A stretch of 64,000 nucleotides of DNA from Thalassotalea euphylliae (GTDB taxonomy: Bacteria > Pseudomonadota > Gammaproteobacteria > Enterobacterales > Alteromonadaceae), in NCBI RefSeq assembly GCF_003390395.1, contig NZ_QUOV01000001.1:744001-808000 (forward strand), given 5' to 3'. Under the pieces are notes generated by a model. The model saw only the letters and a program-made list of their open reading frames with translations, searched no databases and was not told the origin of the DNA. Position 1 is the stretch's first letter; each line of letters opens with the position of its first letter. Below are positions 8,272 through 18,371 of this stretch, piece by piece. The position numbers were made by a program, and so were the translations under genes.

Positions 8272-9423
8272 TTAACGTTTGATACTCGAGAGAACCACGA
8301 ATTTTTTATTACTCGCAATGGTTTTGCAGTTCGAGAATACCCGCTGTAATTTAATATGGTAACCCAGTTGTCGATTGCCAATAATGCGCAGTTCGCCACC
8401 TGGTTTCAATACGCGTTTTGCATCATTAAACATCTGCCATGCAATATGGTCTGTGGTGGCATGCTGTTGGTGAAATGGTGGATTGCAAACAATTACATCG
8501 GCACTGTTGTCGGCTTCTGTTGTTAGGCAATCGTCGGCGCTAAAACGACACTGTGAAAGCAGCTCTGGCAAGTTTTCAGCAATGTTTTGCTCGGCGCTGG
8601 CAACCGCCATAAATGACTCATCTTTAAAGGTGATATGCGCAGCAGGTTGCTGAGCTAATAGGGTTAAACCTAAAACACCATTACCACAGCCAAGATCGAC
8701 CACCTGTTGATTCGCTTTTACCTCAGGTAAATGCTCTAGTAAAAAACGTGCACCGATATCTAAACTCTCACGGGAAAACACCCCAGCCATATTGTGAATA
8801 TTCATCACTAGCTCATTGTGTGCTAGCGACCATTGGCAATCTTGATGCGCTAAGGTGTTGTGAGTTTTCTCAAGCTGAGCAAAGACCAGTCGAGATTTTT
8901 TCTTGGCTAATGAGGTGGTCGTAGTTCCTAAAAACTTTTCGAATAGCTTGAGCGTTGAGCTGTGAATATCTTTAGCTTTTGCTCCAGCAATAAAGGTTGG
9001 CGTGCTAGCGTGATACGTATTTGCTATCAAGCTCAACTGGTAACTCAGCTGCGCATTACTTTTAGGAATACGATAAAGAATAACATCAACATTTGTTGGT
9101 AATTTATCTAACGAGCTTAGCAACTGAACATTATTCGTGTTTAGTTCGTTTTCTTCTAGGTTGTATTGGCTGCCTTGTTGAGCCAGATAAGAATCACTGA
9201 CGCTAAAGACTTGTTGATCAGTAAGGTTACAGGCGAGTGCGCCAAAACTGTCGTTAAAAACTAGCACCGTTTTGTTGCCTGCCAGTAAGTTTTGCTCTTG
9301 GCAATGGGACAGTAAATATTCGTCAGTGGCGTCCCAAGCTTGTAGGCTGCGGTTGACCTGCTTTACGGGGAAACGTGACAAGCGAAGCGGCTTATCTTCG
9401 AAAAAAAATGGGCTGTGCATCAT
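8272..9423 (-). CDS. rlmG: 23S rRNA (guanine-1835-N2)-methyltransferase RlmG
   Basis: About 383 residues with the two-domain RlmG/RsmC layout: a degenerate N-terminal methyltransferase-like domain (NDSFGALACNL, FIAGAKAKDIHSSTLKLFEKFLG) and a catalytic C-terminal domain. The latter has the SAM motif VVDLGCGNGVLGLTLL (about residues 230-245) and the guanine-methylating motif NPPFHQQHATTDHIAWQMF. RlmG methylates N2 of G1835 of 23S rRNA. The N-terminus from MMHSPFFFEDKPLRLSRFP lines up with E. coli RlmG, so an ATG at 9423 or 9420 is used rather than the upstream TTG. The C-terminal KKFVVLSSIKR is also conserved. Confidence 0.93.
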   Translation of the reverse strand: MMHSPFFFEDKPLRLSRFPVKQVNRSLQAWDATDEYLLSHCQEQNLLAGNKTVLVFNDSFGALACNLTDQQVFSVSDSYLAQQGSQYNLEENELNTNNVQLLSSLDKLPTNVDVILYRIPKSNAQLSYQLSLIANTYHASTPTFIAGAKAKDIHSSTLKLFEKFLGTTTTSLAKKKSRLVFAQLEKTHNTLAHQDCQWSLAHNELVMNIHNMAGVFSRESLDIGARFLLEHLPEVKANQQVVDLGCGNGVLGLTLLAQQPAAHITFKDESFMAVASAEQNIAENLPELLSQCRFSADDCLTTEADNSADVIVCNPPFHQQHATTDHIAWQMFNDAKRVLKPGGELRIIGNRQLGYHIKLQRVFSNCKTIASNKKFVVLSSIKR

Positions 9424-9632
9424 ATGTAGTGACAATTTCGTGGCAGCAAGCAGCAACTAATTGCGCTGTTTGGGTTAGTCAAAAGTGCTAGTATTGTCGC
9501 AAATTCACGAGCCATCAGCCAAGTGAAAATGTACTGTATTGTTGCGTTTGTGCTGTCGCCTTTGTGCTGTTGCGCTTGTGCTAAGCACTTTCGCTCATCA
9601 TAGTGACTAACTGAACGTTATCGAGGTTTATT

Positions 9633-10211
9633 ATTAACATTACTGCCCCCAATGCCACGTTGATCTTTGAGCCGCAGTTCTATGGAATGCAACAAGCACA
9701 ACAGCTTTTTGAACAACTGTACCAAGAGCTTGCATGGCGACAGGATGATATTTTTGTTTATGGCCGCCAAATTACTATTCCGCGTCTACAAGCTTGGTAC
9801 GGTGACAACCAACAAGCCTACACATATTCTGGGCTGACATTAAATGCTCTACCTTGGACATCGACCTTAGCGCAAGTTAAACAAGCAGTAGAGGCCTACA
9901 GTGGTTGTTCTTTTAATAGCTGTTTAGCTAACTTGTATCGCGATGGTAATGATAGTGTGAGCTGGCACAGTGATGATGAAGCGGAATTAGGCATAAACCC
10001 CGTGATCGCTTCTGTTTCACTGGGGGCGAAACGCGACTTTCAGCTAAAGCACAAAGCGCAAAGTGAAAAACTGACCGTGCCTTTAAATAGCGGTAGTTTG
10101 TTAATGATGGCGGGCGAAACTCAGCATTATTGGCAGCATTGTATCGCCAAATCAAAGCGCGTAAAATCGCCGCGCATTAACTTAACCTTTCGGCAAATTG
10201 TAGTGCCGTAG
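9633..10211 (+). CDS. AlkB-like 2-oxoglutarate/Fe(II) dioxygenase, probable ATT start
   Basis: The product carries the AlkB-family dioxygenase motifs: WHSDDEAELG gives the HxD iron ligands, and KRVKSPRINLTFRQIV has the arginine pair that binds 2-oxoglutarate; the distal iron histidine is in GETQHYWQH. Such enzymes remove alkyl lesions from DNA or RNA. The frame is open from 9615 but has no ATG, GTG or CTG before residue 8 of the core. TTG at 9660 has no ribosome site, whereas CGAGG at 9622-9626 sits six bases before ATT at 9633, and the extra residues give the TAPNATLIFEPQF start expected for this family. I therefore infer a rare ATT start. Confidence 0.85.
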   Translation: MNITAPNATLIFEPQFYGMQQAQQLFEQLYQELAWRQDDIFVYGRQITIPRLQAWYGDNQQAYTYSGLTLNALPWTSTLAQVKQAVEAYSGCSFNSCLANLYRDGNDSVSWHSDDEAELGINPVIASVSLGAKRDFQLKHKAQSEKLTVPLNSGSLLMMAGETQHYWQHCIAKSKRVKSPRINLTFRQIVVP

Positions 10212-10438
10212 CGCTTTATCTTGGCATCAGAGCAGCGTGTTGTTCGCTCAGACAAAAGCTGAAACTAAATTGCCTTGTCTGCTAGTAAGTTAATTGTCTT
10301 TGGTGCATTTCAAACACCAAACGGCTGGCACTTAAAGCGGGACAAACTAGACTTAGAGTAAACACGTACTCGCTAACAAAGGTGAAAAATAAAATAAAAA
10401 CAGTGTATTACCATTGTTTGTTTACTAAGGGAAAAAAT

Positions 10439-10756
10439 ATGAATATAGCAACAACAATCGAGCAAAAATTGCTTTCAGCCTTCTCTCCATTGCATTTAGA
10501 TGTGGTTAATGAAAGCCATCAACACAATGTTGCGCCAGGTAGTGAATCCCATTTTAAAGTGATTATTGTTTCTAAGAATTTTGAAGGCGAACGCTTAATC
10601 AAACGCCACCGAGCGATCAATCAAGTACTCGCAACTGAGCTGTCTGAGCATATCCATGCCTTAGCTCTGCATACCTATACGGAAAAGGAGTGGCAAGACT
10701 ATTACGCCGACAACGTTCCGCTTTCACCTGCTTGTCTTGGTGGCAGCAAACGCTAA
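10439..10756 (+). CDS. bolA: BolA-family transcriptional/Fe-S regulator
   Basis: 105 residues: VNESHQHNVAPGSESHFKVIIVSKNFEGERLIKRHRAINQVLATEL, then HALALHTYTEKEW, is the BolA signature with the class II KH-like fold. BolA binds monothiol glutaredoxins through the conserved histidine and affects stress-phase shape and envelope gene expression. The start is ATG at 10439 after AAGGG; the open frame extends further upstream but without a site. A terminator-like hairpin follows at 10793. The 10212-10438 gap shows no gene. The gene is the last member of the ampG-yajG-bolA neighbourhood. Confidence 0.93.
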   Translation: MNIATTIEQKLLSAFSPLHLDVVNESHQHNVAPGSESHFKVIIVSKNFEGERLIKRHRAINQVLATELSEHIHALALHTYTEKEWQDYYADNVPLSPACLGGSKR

Positions 10757-10792
10757 ATAAAGCCATCAATGTCCGACAAACTTAATCAATTA

Positions 10793-10828
10793 AAAACAAA
10801 CGAGTAACCCAATAATCTCGTTTGTTTT
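10793..10828 (+). terminator. Terminator after bolA
   Basis: AAAACAAACGAG (10793-10804) pairs perfectly with CTCGTTTGTTTT (10817-10828) around a 12-base loop. The 3' arm is itself T-rich, and further pyrimidines follow. Confidence 0.7.
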
Positions 10829-11003
10829 ACCTTTCTTTTCTGTTATTACTAACCTGACATAAACGTCGATAGCTAATTTCGACGCCTTACTAAAATTATA
10901 AAAAACACAAAATGTGTAACGCTGTTAGCGCCTTACTGTATGCACTTTGGCGTAAAGTGGTGGTTCCCATTAATAATAAATAGATAGGGAGTAAGAAGGG
11001 GAG

Positions 11004-11579
11004 ATGAACGGCTTAACGGTGCTTTTGGCTATGATTGATCGTATAACTGCCGGTTTTGGCGCGGTTATTCGGTGGCTAACCTTGTTGATGGTGGTGCTCA
11101 CCTTTGCCATTGTTGTGTTGCGTTATGGATTCAATGTTGGCTGGATTGCCATGCAAGAGTCTGTACTTTATCTCCACGGCTTAGTGTTTATGTTAGGTGC
11201 AGCCTACACCTTAAAAGCTGATGGCCATGTTCGGGTGGATATTTTCTACCAAGGTTACACTGCCAAACAAAAAGCGCTGGTTAACCTAATGGGCACGCTA
11301 ATCTTGTTACTCCCTGTGGTTATTTTTGTTTTTATCGTCAGTTTCGATTACATCTTAACGTCTTGGCGCATTGCCGAAAAATCGTCTGAAGCCGGTGGCC
11401 TACCTTTTGTTTATCTCAGTAAAGCCTATCTCTGGTTATTTGCCATAACGCTTGGCTTACAAGGGCTAGCTGAGATTATTCGCAATTTAAAGACGCTGTT
11501 AAGTGGTGAGTCAGAGCGCGAGCAATCAGATGGCAACAGTGATACACAATCACAAAGCCACCAAGGGGATAAATTATGA
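11004..11579 (+). CDS. dctQ: TRAP transporter small permease (DctQ type)
   Basis: 191 residues with four hydrophobic helices, as expected for the small TRAP membrane subunit. The hallmark segments are VVLRYGFNVGWIAMQESVLYLHG and MLGAAYTLKADGHVRVDIFY, which are conserved in the DctQ family. It forms a complex with the large permease in the inner membrane. ATG at 11004 follows an AGAAGGGGAG site. The stop overlaps the next gene by four bases (ATGA), so the pair is translationally coupled. The C-terminal tail is hydrophilic, rich in S, Q and D. Confidence 0.93.
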   Translation: MNGLTVLLAMIDRITAGFGAVIRWLTLLMVVLTFAIVVLRYGFNVGWIAMQESVLYLHGLVFMLGAAYTLKADGHVRVDIFYQGYTAKQKALVNLMGTLILLLPVVIFVFIVSFDYILTSWRIAEKSSEAGGLPFVYLSKAYLWLFAITLGLQGLAEIIRNLKTLLSGESEREQSDGNSDTQSQSHQGDKL

Positions 11580-12964
11580 TGAGTTATATCCCTTTATTGA
11601 TGTTTGTGTGCGTTTGCCTGATTTTACTTATTGGCTATCCCGTTGCGTTAACACTAGCGGGTGTCGCTTTAATTTTTGCTGGCTTTGGCGTCGCCACTGG
11701 AGTCTTTGAACCTTTATTTCTGAATGCTTTACCAAGTCGATTATATGGTGTGATAAACAATCAAACCTTGCTGGCCGTGCCACTTTTTGTGTTTATGGGG
11801 GCAATGCTGGAGCGAGCGAAAATTGCGGAAAACTTATTAACGGCAATGTCGCTATTAATGGGGCGCTTTCATGGTGGTTTAGCTATTGCGGTCACGTTAG
11901 TGGGGATGTTGCTGGCGGCCAGTACCGGTATAGTTGGCGCGACAGTCGTTACTATGGGGTTATTATCACTGCCGACAATGCTTAAGCGCGGCTACGATCC
12001 TAAGTTCTCAACAGGTATTATTTGCGCAACAGGGACACTTGGACAAATTATTCCTCCATCGATAGCATTGGTGTTATTGGGGGATGTGCTCTCTAGTGCC
12101 TACCAGCAGGCGCAGCTAAAAATGGGGATCTTCAGCCCAGAAACTGTGTCGGTAGGAGAACTTTTCGCTGGTGCAGTCGTTCCTGGATTGTTACTCGTTG
12201 CACTTTATATTGGCTATTGCCTTGCGGTTGCCATTTTTAATCCTAAAGCTGCGCCGAAAGTTGCGAAAGAAGATATTGCTGAATTGGATCAGCAGCAATC
12301 GCTGAGCCGATTGATGTTAACTGCCCTGTTACCACCACTGTTTTTGATTATTGCGGTGTTAGGTTCAATATTATTTGGTTTTGCAACGCCCACTGAAGCG
12401 GCGGGGGTGGGCGCTATGGGCGCTTTGTTATTGGCTTTGATACAAGGTCAATTAAGCAAGGCCAACTTGCAAGCTGTAATGGACAGCACAGTTAAAATAA
12501 CCTCTATGGTGTTTTTGATTTTAATTGGCGCTAGCCTGTTTTCTTTGGTGTTTCGCGGCTTCGGCGGTGAAGAGCTGGTGCATGGCTTTTTCCAGCAAAT
12601 GCCCGGTGGTGTGCTTGGCGCGACATTAATTGTCATGCTGGTGATTTTTTTACTGGGCTTTATTCTCGATTTTATTGAAATCACTTTTGTTGTCATTCCA
12701 ATCGTTGCGCCAGTGCTATTAATGATGGGGCTAGACCCAATTTGGCTTGGGATCATGATTGCGATTAACCTACAAACCTCCTTCTTAACGCCACCTTTTG
12801 GCTTTGCGCTGTTTTATTTGCGCGGTGTTGCCGATAAAGTAGTCAAAACAGCAGACATTTATCGCGGCGTAATTCCGTTTATTGCAATTCAACTGTTACT
12901 GCTGATTATTTTGGCAATCTGGCCACATTTGGTAACTTGGCTGCCTCAAATAATGTATGGCTAA
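11576..12964 (+). CDS. dctM: TRAP transporter large permease (DctM type)
   Basis: 462 residues, about 12 transmembrane segments. Characteristic DctM stretches are MGAMLERAKIAENLL, GGLAIAVTLVGMLLAASTGIVGATVVTMGLLSLP, GTLGQIIPPSIALVLLGD and the late LQTSFLTPPFGFALFYLRG. It is the transport channel of the Na+-driven TRAP system. The order Q-M-P with the binding protein 66 bases downstream indicates one operon. Substrate identity is suggested by the binding protein rather than by this subunit. Confidence 0.95.
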   Translation: MMSYIPLLMFVCVCLILLIGYPVALTLAGVALIFAGFGVATGVFEPLFLNALPSRLYGVINNQTLLAVPLFVFMGAMLERAKIAENLLTAMSLLMGRFHGGLAIAVTLVGMLLAASTGIVGATVVTMGLLSLPTMLKRGYDPKFSTGIICATGTLGQIIPPSIALVLLGDVLSSAYQQAQLKMGIFSPETVSVGELFAGAVVPGLLLVALYIGYCLAVAIFNPKAAPKVAKEDIAELDQQQSLSRLMLTALLPPLFLIIAVLGSILFGFATPTEAAGVGAMGALLLALIQGQLSKANLQAVMDSTVKITSMVFLILIGASLFSLVFRGFGGEELVHGFFQQMPGGVLGATLIVMLVIFLLGFILDFIEITFVVIPIVAPVLLMMGLDPIWLGIMIAINLQTSFLTPPFGFALFYLRGVADKVVKTADIYRGVIPFIAIQLLLLIILAIWPHLVTWLPQIMYG

Positions 12965-13030
12965 TGTGCGGCTAAAAGCTAATGTACGGCAGACATAAGG
13001 TTAATATAAAAACTAAAACAAGGACAAAAC

Positions 13031-14128
13031 ATGCAGCGTATTCTCTCTTATTTCTTCTCTAGTATCTTGTTAGTGGTATTGCTTGCTGGGTGCGGTGAGC
13101 AAGCAAAAACAACTTCATCCTCACAGAGCGTCGATACGCAGCAAACTTTCCAATGGAAAATGGTGACCTCTTGGCCGAAAAACTTTCCCGGTTTAGGTGT
13201 TGCGCCAGAGAAATTCGCTGCAATGGTTGGCGAAATGAGCGATGGCCGATTAACTATCCAAGTTTATGGTGCTGGCGAGCTAGTGCCAGGGTTTGAAGTA
13301 TTCGATGCGGTTTCACAAGGTACAGTCCAAATGGGGCACTCAGGCTCGTATTACTGGAAAGGTAAAATTCCAGCGTCACCTATTTTTGGCGCTATTCCAT
13401 TTGGTATGACAGCAACCGAACTAAACGCTTGGTTACATCATGGTGGTGGTCTTGAACTATGGCAAGAACTCTACAAACCATTCGGCATCATTCCGCTGGC
13501 AGGTGGTAATTCAGGAGCGCAGTTTGCAGGTTGGTTTAAAAAAGAAATCAATTCTATGGCAGACTTAGAAGGTTTGAAAATGCGTATTCCCGGCCTTGGT
13601 GGGGAAGTGCTAAAACGCGCTGGTGCAATTCCAGTCACATTAACGGGCGGTGAAATATTCTCGTCATTGCAAAGCGGTGCGATAGATGCCACTGAATGGG
13701 TTGGCCCATACAATGATTTAGCTTTCGGCTTTTATCAAGCGGCTGAATATTACTACTCATCAATTTGGCATGAACCAGGCACAGGCTTAGAGTTTCTGAT
13801 CAATGAAAAAGCGTTTTCAGCGCTGCCAAAAGACTTACAAAAAATAATTGAAGTCGCGGCTAGAGCGGTTAATGAAGACACGCTAGATGAATACAATGCC
13901 CGCAATAATGCGGCAATGCAGACGTTAATTGAAAAACACAATGTTCAAATGCGCACCTTGCCAGAGTCCGTGTTGGCAGGCTTAAAAGCGCATACTGATG
14001 ACGTAATTAACGAGCAAATTGCGGCGGACAAAGATTTTGCACGTGTTTGGCAATCGTACAGTGAATTTATGGCGTCTATTCGCCAATATCACGATAAAAC
14101 GTTAAAGCAATACTTAAACAATCGATAA
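13031..14128 (+). CDS. dctP: TRAP transporter solute-binding lipoprotein, TakP-like
   Basis: 365 residues. The N-terminus ends VVLLAGCGEQ, a lipobox, so the receptor is probably tethered in the membrane rather than free in the periplasm. The DctP domain begins FQWKMVTSWPKNFPG. The stretch LTGGEIFSSLQSGAIDATEWVGPYNDLAFGFYQAAEYYY, with WHEPGTGLEF after it, resembles TakP-type receptors for 2-oxo acids and related monocarboxylates (including the divalent-cation-dependent lactate binders). Substrate is thus probably a 2-oxo or 2-hydroxy acid, by family inference only. Confidence 0.9.
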   Translation: MQRILSYFFSSILLVVLLAGCGEQAKTTSSSQSVDTQQTFQWKMVTSWPKNFPGLGVAPEKFAAMVGEMSDGRLTIQVYGAGELVPGFEVFDAVSQGTVQMGHSGSYYWKGKIPASPIFGAIPFGMTATELNAWLHHGGGLELWQELYKPFGIIPLAGGNSGAQFAGWFKKEINSMADLEGLKMRIPGLGGEVLKRAGAIPVTLTGGEIFSSLQSGAIDATEWVGPYNDLAFGFYQAAEYYYSSIWHEPGTGLEFLINEKAFSALPKDLQKIIEVAARAVNEDTLDEYNARNNAAMQTLIEKHNVQMRTLPESVLAGLKAHTDDVINEQIAADKDFARVWQSYSEFMASIRQYHDKTLKQYLNNR

Positions 14129-14249
14129 GCGCAACAGTCCTAAATAACTTATTGAAAATTGCTGCTCGTACCTCTTTTACTGTAAAGACAGGTACACTAG
14201 GCAGCAATTTTAAAAATAATGATTAGAACAAGGTTAACAAAGGTTTCTT

Positions 14250-15440
14250 ATGGTTATTCAACCGAAAATTCGTGGCTTTATTTGTACAAATGCCCACCCA
14301 ACAGGCTGTGCAGCTCATGTTGAAGAGCAAATCGCCTATGTAAAAAGTCAAACGCAAGCAGCGCAAAAACCAAAGAATGTGTTAGTGATTGGCGCCTCAA
14401 CAGGTTACGGCTTAGCGTCGCGCATTACCGCAGCATTTGGCAATGGTGCAAAAACCTTAGGCGTATTTTTTGAAAAACCACCAACAGAAAAGAAAACAGC
14501 CAGTGCTGGTTGGTACAATACTGCGGCTTTTCAAAAAGCGGCAGATGAAGCGGGTTTATGGTCAAAAAACATTAATGGTGATGCGTTTTCTCACGAAATT
14601 AAAGCGAAAACCATTGAAACAATTAAAGCAGATTTAGGCCAAGTAGATTTAGTGATTTACTCACTTGCATCGCCGCGTAGAACCGATCCTGATACGGGCG
14701 AAGTATACTCTTCAACGTTAAAGCCAATTGGCGAAACAGTGACAACTAAAAACTTAAACACGTCAAAACGTGTGGTTGACGAGGTTACGGTTGAACAAGC
14801 GAATGATGCTGAAATTCAAGGTACCATTGATGTCATGGGCGGTGCTGACTGGGAACTGTGGATCAAGGCATTAGGCGATGCTGGTGTGTTAGCCGAAGGC
14901 TTCAAAACAACAGCTTACACTTACATTGGTAAAAAATTAACTTGGCCAATCTACGGGCATGCCACTATAGGTAAAGCGAAAGAAGATTTAGATCGCGCTG
15001 CCAAAGCGATTAATACATCGACAGCGAGCCTAGCTGGTCAAGCTTACGTGACTTCATTAAACGCTGTGGTTACGCAAGCGAGTTCTGCAATTCCAATTAT
15101 GCCGCTTTATATCTCAGCCATGTTTAAAGTGATGAAAGGCGATGGCAGCTACCAGGGCTGCATTGAACAGATTCAAGATCTTTTCCGTGAGAACCTGTAC
15201 GGTGACTCACCGCGTTTAGATGAGGCTGGCCGCTTAAGCCAGAACTACAAAGAGCTAGAAGATAGCGTGCAAGATCGCGTGCAAGCGATTTGGGATAAAG
15301 TTGAAACAGAGACAATCGACGAGCTAACCGACTATGTGGGTTATCACCAAGAGTTCTTGAAGCTGTTCGGTTTTGGGGTTGAGGGTGTTGATTACGACGC
15401 AGATGTTAGCCCATTGGCTGAGATTAACCATCTGAGTTAA
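14250..15440 (+). CDS. fabV: Enoyl-[acyl-carrier-protein] reductase FabV
   Basis: 396 residues, the usual length for the trans-2-enoyl-CoA/ACP reductase family. It starts MVIQPKIRGFICTNAHPTGC, has the NADH-binding KNVLVIGASTGYGLASRI (about residues 42-59) and the Y-x8-K catalytic pair Tyr235/Lys244 in YGHATIGKAK. FabV reduces enoyl-ACP with NADH in the last step of fatty-acid elongation and is known as a triclosan-tolerant alternative to FabI. It has its own terminator at 15463. Nothing in the sequence links it functionally to the TRAP operon upstream. Confidence 0.96.
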   Translation: MVIQPKIRGFICTNAHPTGCAAHVEEQIAYVKSQTQAAQKPKNVLVIGASTGYGLASRITAAFGNGAKTLGVFFEKPPTEKKTASAGWYNTAAFQKAADEAGLWSKNINGDAFSHEIKAKTIETIKADLGQVDLVIYSLASPRRTDPDTGEVYSSTLKPIGETVTTKNLNTSKRVVDEVTVEQANDAEIQGTIDVMGGADWELWIKALGDAGVLAEGFKTTAYTYIGKKLTWPIYGHATIGKAKEDLDRAAKAINTSTASLAGQAYVTSLNAVVTQASSAIPIMPLYISAMFKVMKGDGSYQGCIEQIQDLFRENLYGDSPRLDEAGRLSQNYKELEDSVQDRVQAIWDKVETETIDELTDYVGYHQEFLKLFGFGVEGVDYDADVSPLAEINHLS

Positions 15441-15462
15441 CTACTGATATTTTAAGTGTCTG

Positions 15463-15495
15463 AAAAAGCCAGCTATTTCACTAGCTGGTTTTTTT
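15463..15495 (+). terminator. Intrinsic terminator after fabV
   Basis: AGCCAGCTA (15468-15476 region) pairs with TAGCTGGTT (15482-15490) and is followed by seven T residues. The following 15496-15819 stretch has no gene and should hold the nqr promoter; no operator was recognised in it. Confidence 0.85.
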
Positions 15496-15819
15496 ATGGG
15501 CAGCATATTTTAATATCTTGACTAGAATTTAACCTGAGTCGGCCGTTGTTTACGTATATTTGTTACGAAAAGTGACGAGCGCGGATAGCATAATACTCTT
15601 TTTTCGTGCTAAAATTCGCCGCTGAAATTTTTAACTTAAGTCTGGTGGCTAATAACTTTTGTTGAAATTATCTGCTGATAATCTATTGATTTTCGTCGGG
15701 TAGTCGATGCAAAGGCTGTGAAACCACTGAAATACACTGAAATCACTTAACGATAAGCGTGCTTAGCAAGATTATTGTTAGCTGGTTTTTATACTCCCGT
15801 CAAAGTAGTGCAAGTGTTT

Positions 15820-17157
15820 ATGATTACAATCAAAAAAGGTCTGGATGTTCCTGTACAGGGTGCTCCCCAGCAAGTAATCCATGATGGTCCGTCCATCAAA
15901 ACCGTTGCAACATTGGGTGAAGAGTTTGTGGGCATGCGCCCTACTATGCACGTCAAAGTAGGCGACCGTGTTAAAAAAGGTCAGGTACTTTTTGAAGATA
16001 AAAAGAACCATGGCGTTAAATTCACAGCTCAAGCAGCCGGTGTTGTTACCGAGATTAACCGTGGCGAGAAGCGTGTTTTGCAATCCGTTGTTATTGAAAT
16101 CAATGGCGACGAGCAAGAAACCTTCAACAGCTACTCAGCTAATGAACTTGCGTCAATTGCACGCGAAGATGTTGTTGCTAACCTAGTCAACTCAGGTTTA
16201 TGGACAGCATTGCGTACTCGTCCATACAGTAAAATCCCTGCGATTGATGCTGTACCGGCAGCAATTTTCGTTAGTGCCATGGATACCAATCCATTAGCAG
16301 CGAACCCAGAAGTTATTATTAACGAGCAAACAGAAGCGTTCAAACAAGGTTTAGTGGTACTTAGCCGCTTAACTGAAGGTGAAGTGTTCGTATCAAAAGC
16401 TCCTGGCGCTAATATTCCAACGAATGCTAACGAAGTGGTTACCGAATTTGCCGGTAAACACCCTGCAGGCCTTGTTGGTACTCATATTCACTTCCTTAAG
16501 CCTGTTGGTGCTGACAAGTTTGTTTGGCACTTAAACTACCAAGACGTTATCGCTTTTGGTCAGTTATTCACTACAGGTCAACTAAACAGTAACCGCGTTG
16601 TTTCTTTCGCTGGTCCTGCGGCCAAAAAGCCTAGCTTAGTGCGCACAGTACTAGGTGCTAACATTAATGAGTTAGCTGCTGGTGAAACTACTGACGGTGA
16701 AGTGCGTTTAGTGTCTGGCTCTTTATTACAAGGTCAAACAGCAAAAACCGTTCACGGTTACTTAGGCCGTTACCACAACCAAGTGGTTGCTTTACTTGAA
16801 GGTCGTGAAAAAGAATTCATCGGTTACATGTACCCAGGTCCGAACAAGTTCTCGGTTACTCGCGCATACATGTCGCACTTCTTTAAAGGTAAGTTGTTTA
16901 ACATGACAACCACCACTAATGGTTCAAACCGTGCCATGGTGCCAATTGGTAACTATGAGCGTGTGATGCCATTAGATATTTTACCGACCTTATTACTACG
17001 CGATTTAGCCGCGGGTGATACTGACAGTGCACAGCAGTTAGGTGCGCTAGAGCTAGACGAAGAAGATTTAGCGTTATGTACATTTGTTTGCCCAGGCAAA
17101 ACAGATTACGGCGTATTACTTCGTGACTGCCTGACGACGATTGAGAAGGAAGGTTAG
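15820..17157 (+). CDS. nqrA: Na+-translocating NADH:quinone reductase subunit A
   Basis: 445 residues beginning [18 protein letters not shown], the standard NqrA start, so ATG at 15820 is used although the frame is open upstream. It contains the RnfC-like barrel/Rossmann segments ([42 protein letters not shown]) and the C-terminal [13 protein letters not shown]. NqrA is the peripheral subunit that takes part in quinone binding in the Na+-pumping NQR complex. It is the first gene of nqrABCDEF, followed after two bases by nqrB. Confidence 0.97.
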   Translation: MITIKKGLDVPVQGAPQQVIHDGPSIKTVATLGEEFVGMRPTMHVKVGDRVKKGQVLFEDKKNHGVKFTAQAAGVVTEINRGEKRVLQSVVIEINGDEQETFNSYSANELASIAREDVVANLVNSGLWTALRTRPYSKIPAIDAVPAAIFVSAMDTNPLAANPEVIINEQTEAFKQGLVVLSRLTEGEVFVSKAPGANIPTNANEVVTEFAGKHPAGLVGTHIHFLKPVGADKFVWHLNYQDVIAFGQLFTTGQLNSNRVVSFAGPAAKKPSLVRTVLGANINELAAGETTDGEVRLVSGSLLQGQTAKTVHGYLGRYHNQVVALLEGREKEFIGYMYPGPNKFSVTRAYMSHFFKGKLFNMTTTTNGSNRAMVPIGNYERVMPLDILPTLLLRDLAAGDTDSAQQLGALELDEEDLALCTFVCPGKTDYGVLLRDCLTTIEKEG

Positions 17158-17159
17158 AC

Positions 17160-18371
17160 ATGGGCTTAAAAACGTTTATTGAAGATATTGAGCCGCATTT
17201 TGAAAAAGGCGGTAAACACGAGAAGTGGTTTGCCCTATACGAAGCCGTAGCGACGGGTTTATTTACCCCAGGTTACGTCACCAAAGGCAAAACTCACATT
17301 CGTGACAGCATCGACTTAAAACGCATTATGATCACTGTGTGGTTAGCGGTTTTCCCTGCGATGTTCTTTGGTATGTACAACATCGGTTTCCAAGCCGTTG
17401 AAGCACTACAAGCAGGTTATGCATTACCTGATTCATGGCAAGTTGGTTTATTCCAAATGCTAGGTGGTGAGCTAACAGCAAACGCTGGCTGGTTTACTAT
17501 GATGCTGTACGGCGCTTGTTTCTTCCTACCAATCTACGCAACGACGTTCATCGTTGGTGGTTTCTGGGAAGTGTTATTCGCGGCAGTGCGTAAGCACGAA
17601 GTAAACGAAGGGTTCTTCGTAACTTCAATTCTATTTGCCTTGATTTTGCCTGCTTCAATTCCATTGTGGCAAGTGGCTATCGGTATTACTTTTGGTGTGG
17701 TAATCGCTAAAGAAATCTTCGGTGGTACAGGTAAAAACTTCTTAAACCCAGCATTAGCGGGTCGTGCTTTCTTATTCTTCGCTTACCCAGCGGAAATCTC
17801 AGGTGACGCAGTATGGGTTGCTGTTGATGGTTTCTCTGGTGCGACGCACTTAGCAGCGGGCGCAGCAGCACAAGTAGGCGCAATTGACTACAGCATGAAC
17901 CAAGCATGGTTCGACGCATTCTGGGGCTTTATTCCTGGCTCTATGGGTGAAGTGTCTACTGCCGCTATTTTAGTTGGTGGTGCATACATTCTTTACAAAG
18001 GTATTGCCTCATGGCGTATCGTATTAAGTGTATTCCTAGGTATGGCGGTAACAGCAACGCTATTTAACATGATTGGTAGCGATACTAATGCTATGTTTGC
18101 AATGCCTTGGTACTGGCACTTAGTGGTTGGTGGTTTCGCGTTCGGTATGATGTTTATGGCTACAGACCCGGTAACTATGTCATTTACTAACACAGGTAAA
18201 TACTGGTTCGGTGCCTTAGTTGGTGTCATGGTTGTACTAGTACGTGTGGTTAACCCAGCGTTCCCTGAAGGTATGATGCTAGCGATTTTATTTGCTAACT
18301 TATTCGCGCCACTATTTGACTACTTTGTAGTGCAAGCCAATGTTAAACGGAGGATCGCACGTGTCAGCTAA
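17160..18371 (+). CDS. nqrB: Na+-translocating NADH:quinone reductase subunit B
   Basis: 403 residues with a hydrophilic N-terminus and about ten membrane helices. Thr229 lies in GFSGATHLA, the S-G-A-T motif whose threonine is covalently flavinylated with FMN by ApbE (encoded at 21789). [23 protein letters not shown] is a conserved NqrB loop. NqrB carries FMN and riboflavin and forms part of the Na+ channel. It overlaps nqrC by 11 bases, which suggests translational coupling. Confidence 0.97.
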   Translation: MGLKTFIEDIEPHFEKGGKHEKWFALYEAVATGLFTPGYVTKGKTHIRDSIDLKRIMITVWLAVFPAMFFGMYNIGFQAVEALQAGYALPDSWQVGLFQMLGGELTANAGWFTMMLYGACFFLPIYATTFIVGGFWEVLFAAVRKHEVNEGFFVTSILFALILPASIPLWQVAIGITFGVVIAKEIFGGTGKNFLNPALAGRAFLFFAYPAEISGDAVWVAVDGFSGATHLAAGAAAQVGAIDYSMNQAWFDAFWGFIPGSMGEVSTAAILVGGAYILYKGIASWRIVLSVFLGMAVTATLFNMIGSDTNAMFAMPWYWHLVVGGFAFGMMFMATDPVTMSFTNTGKYWFGALVGVMVVLVRVVNPAFPEGMMLAILFANLFAPLFDYFVVQANVKRRIARVS

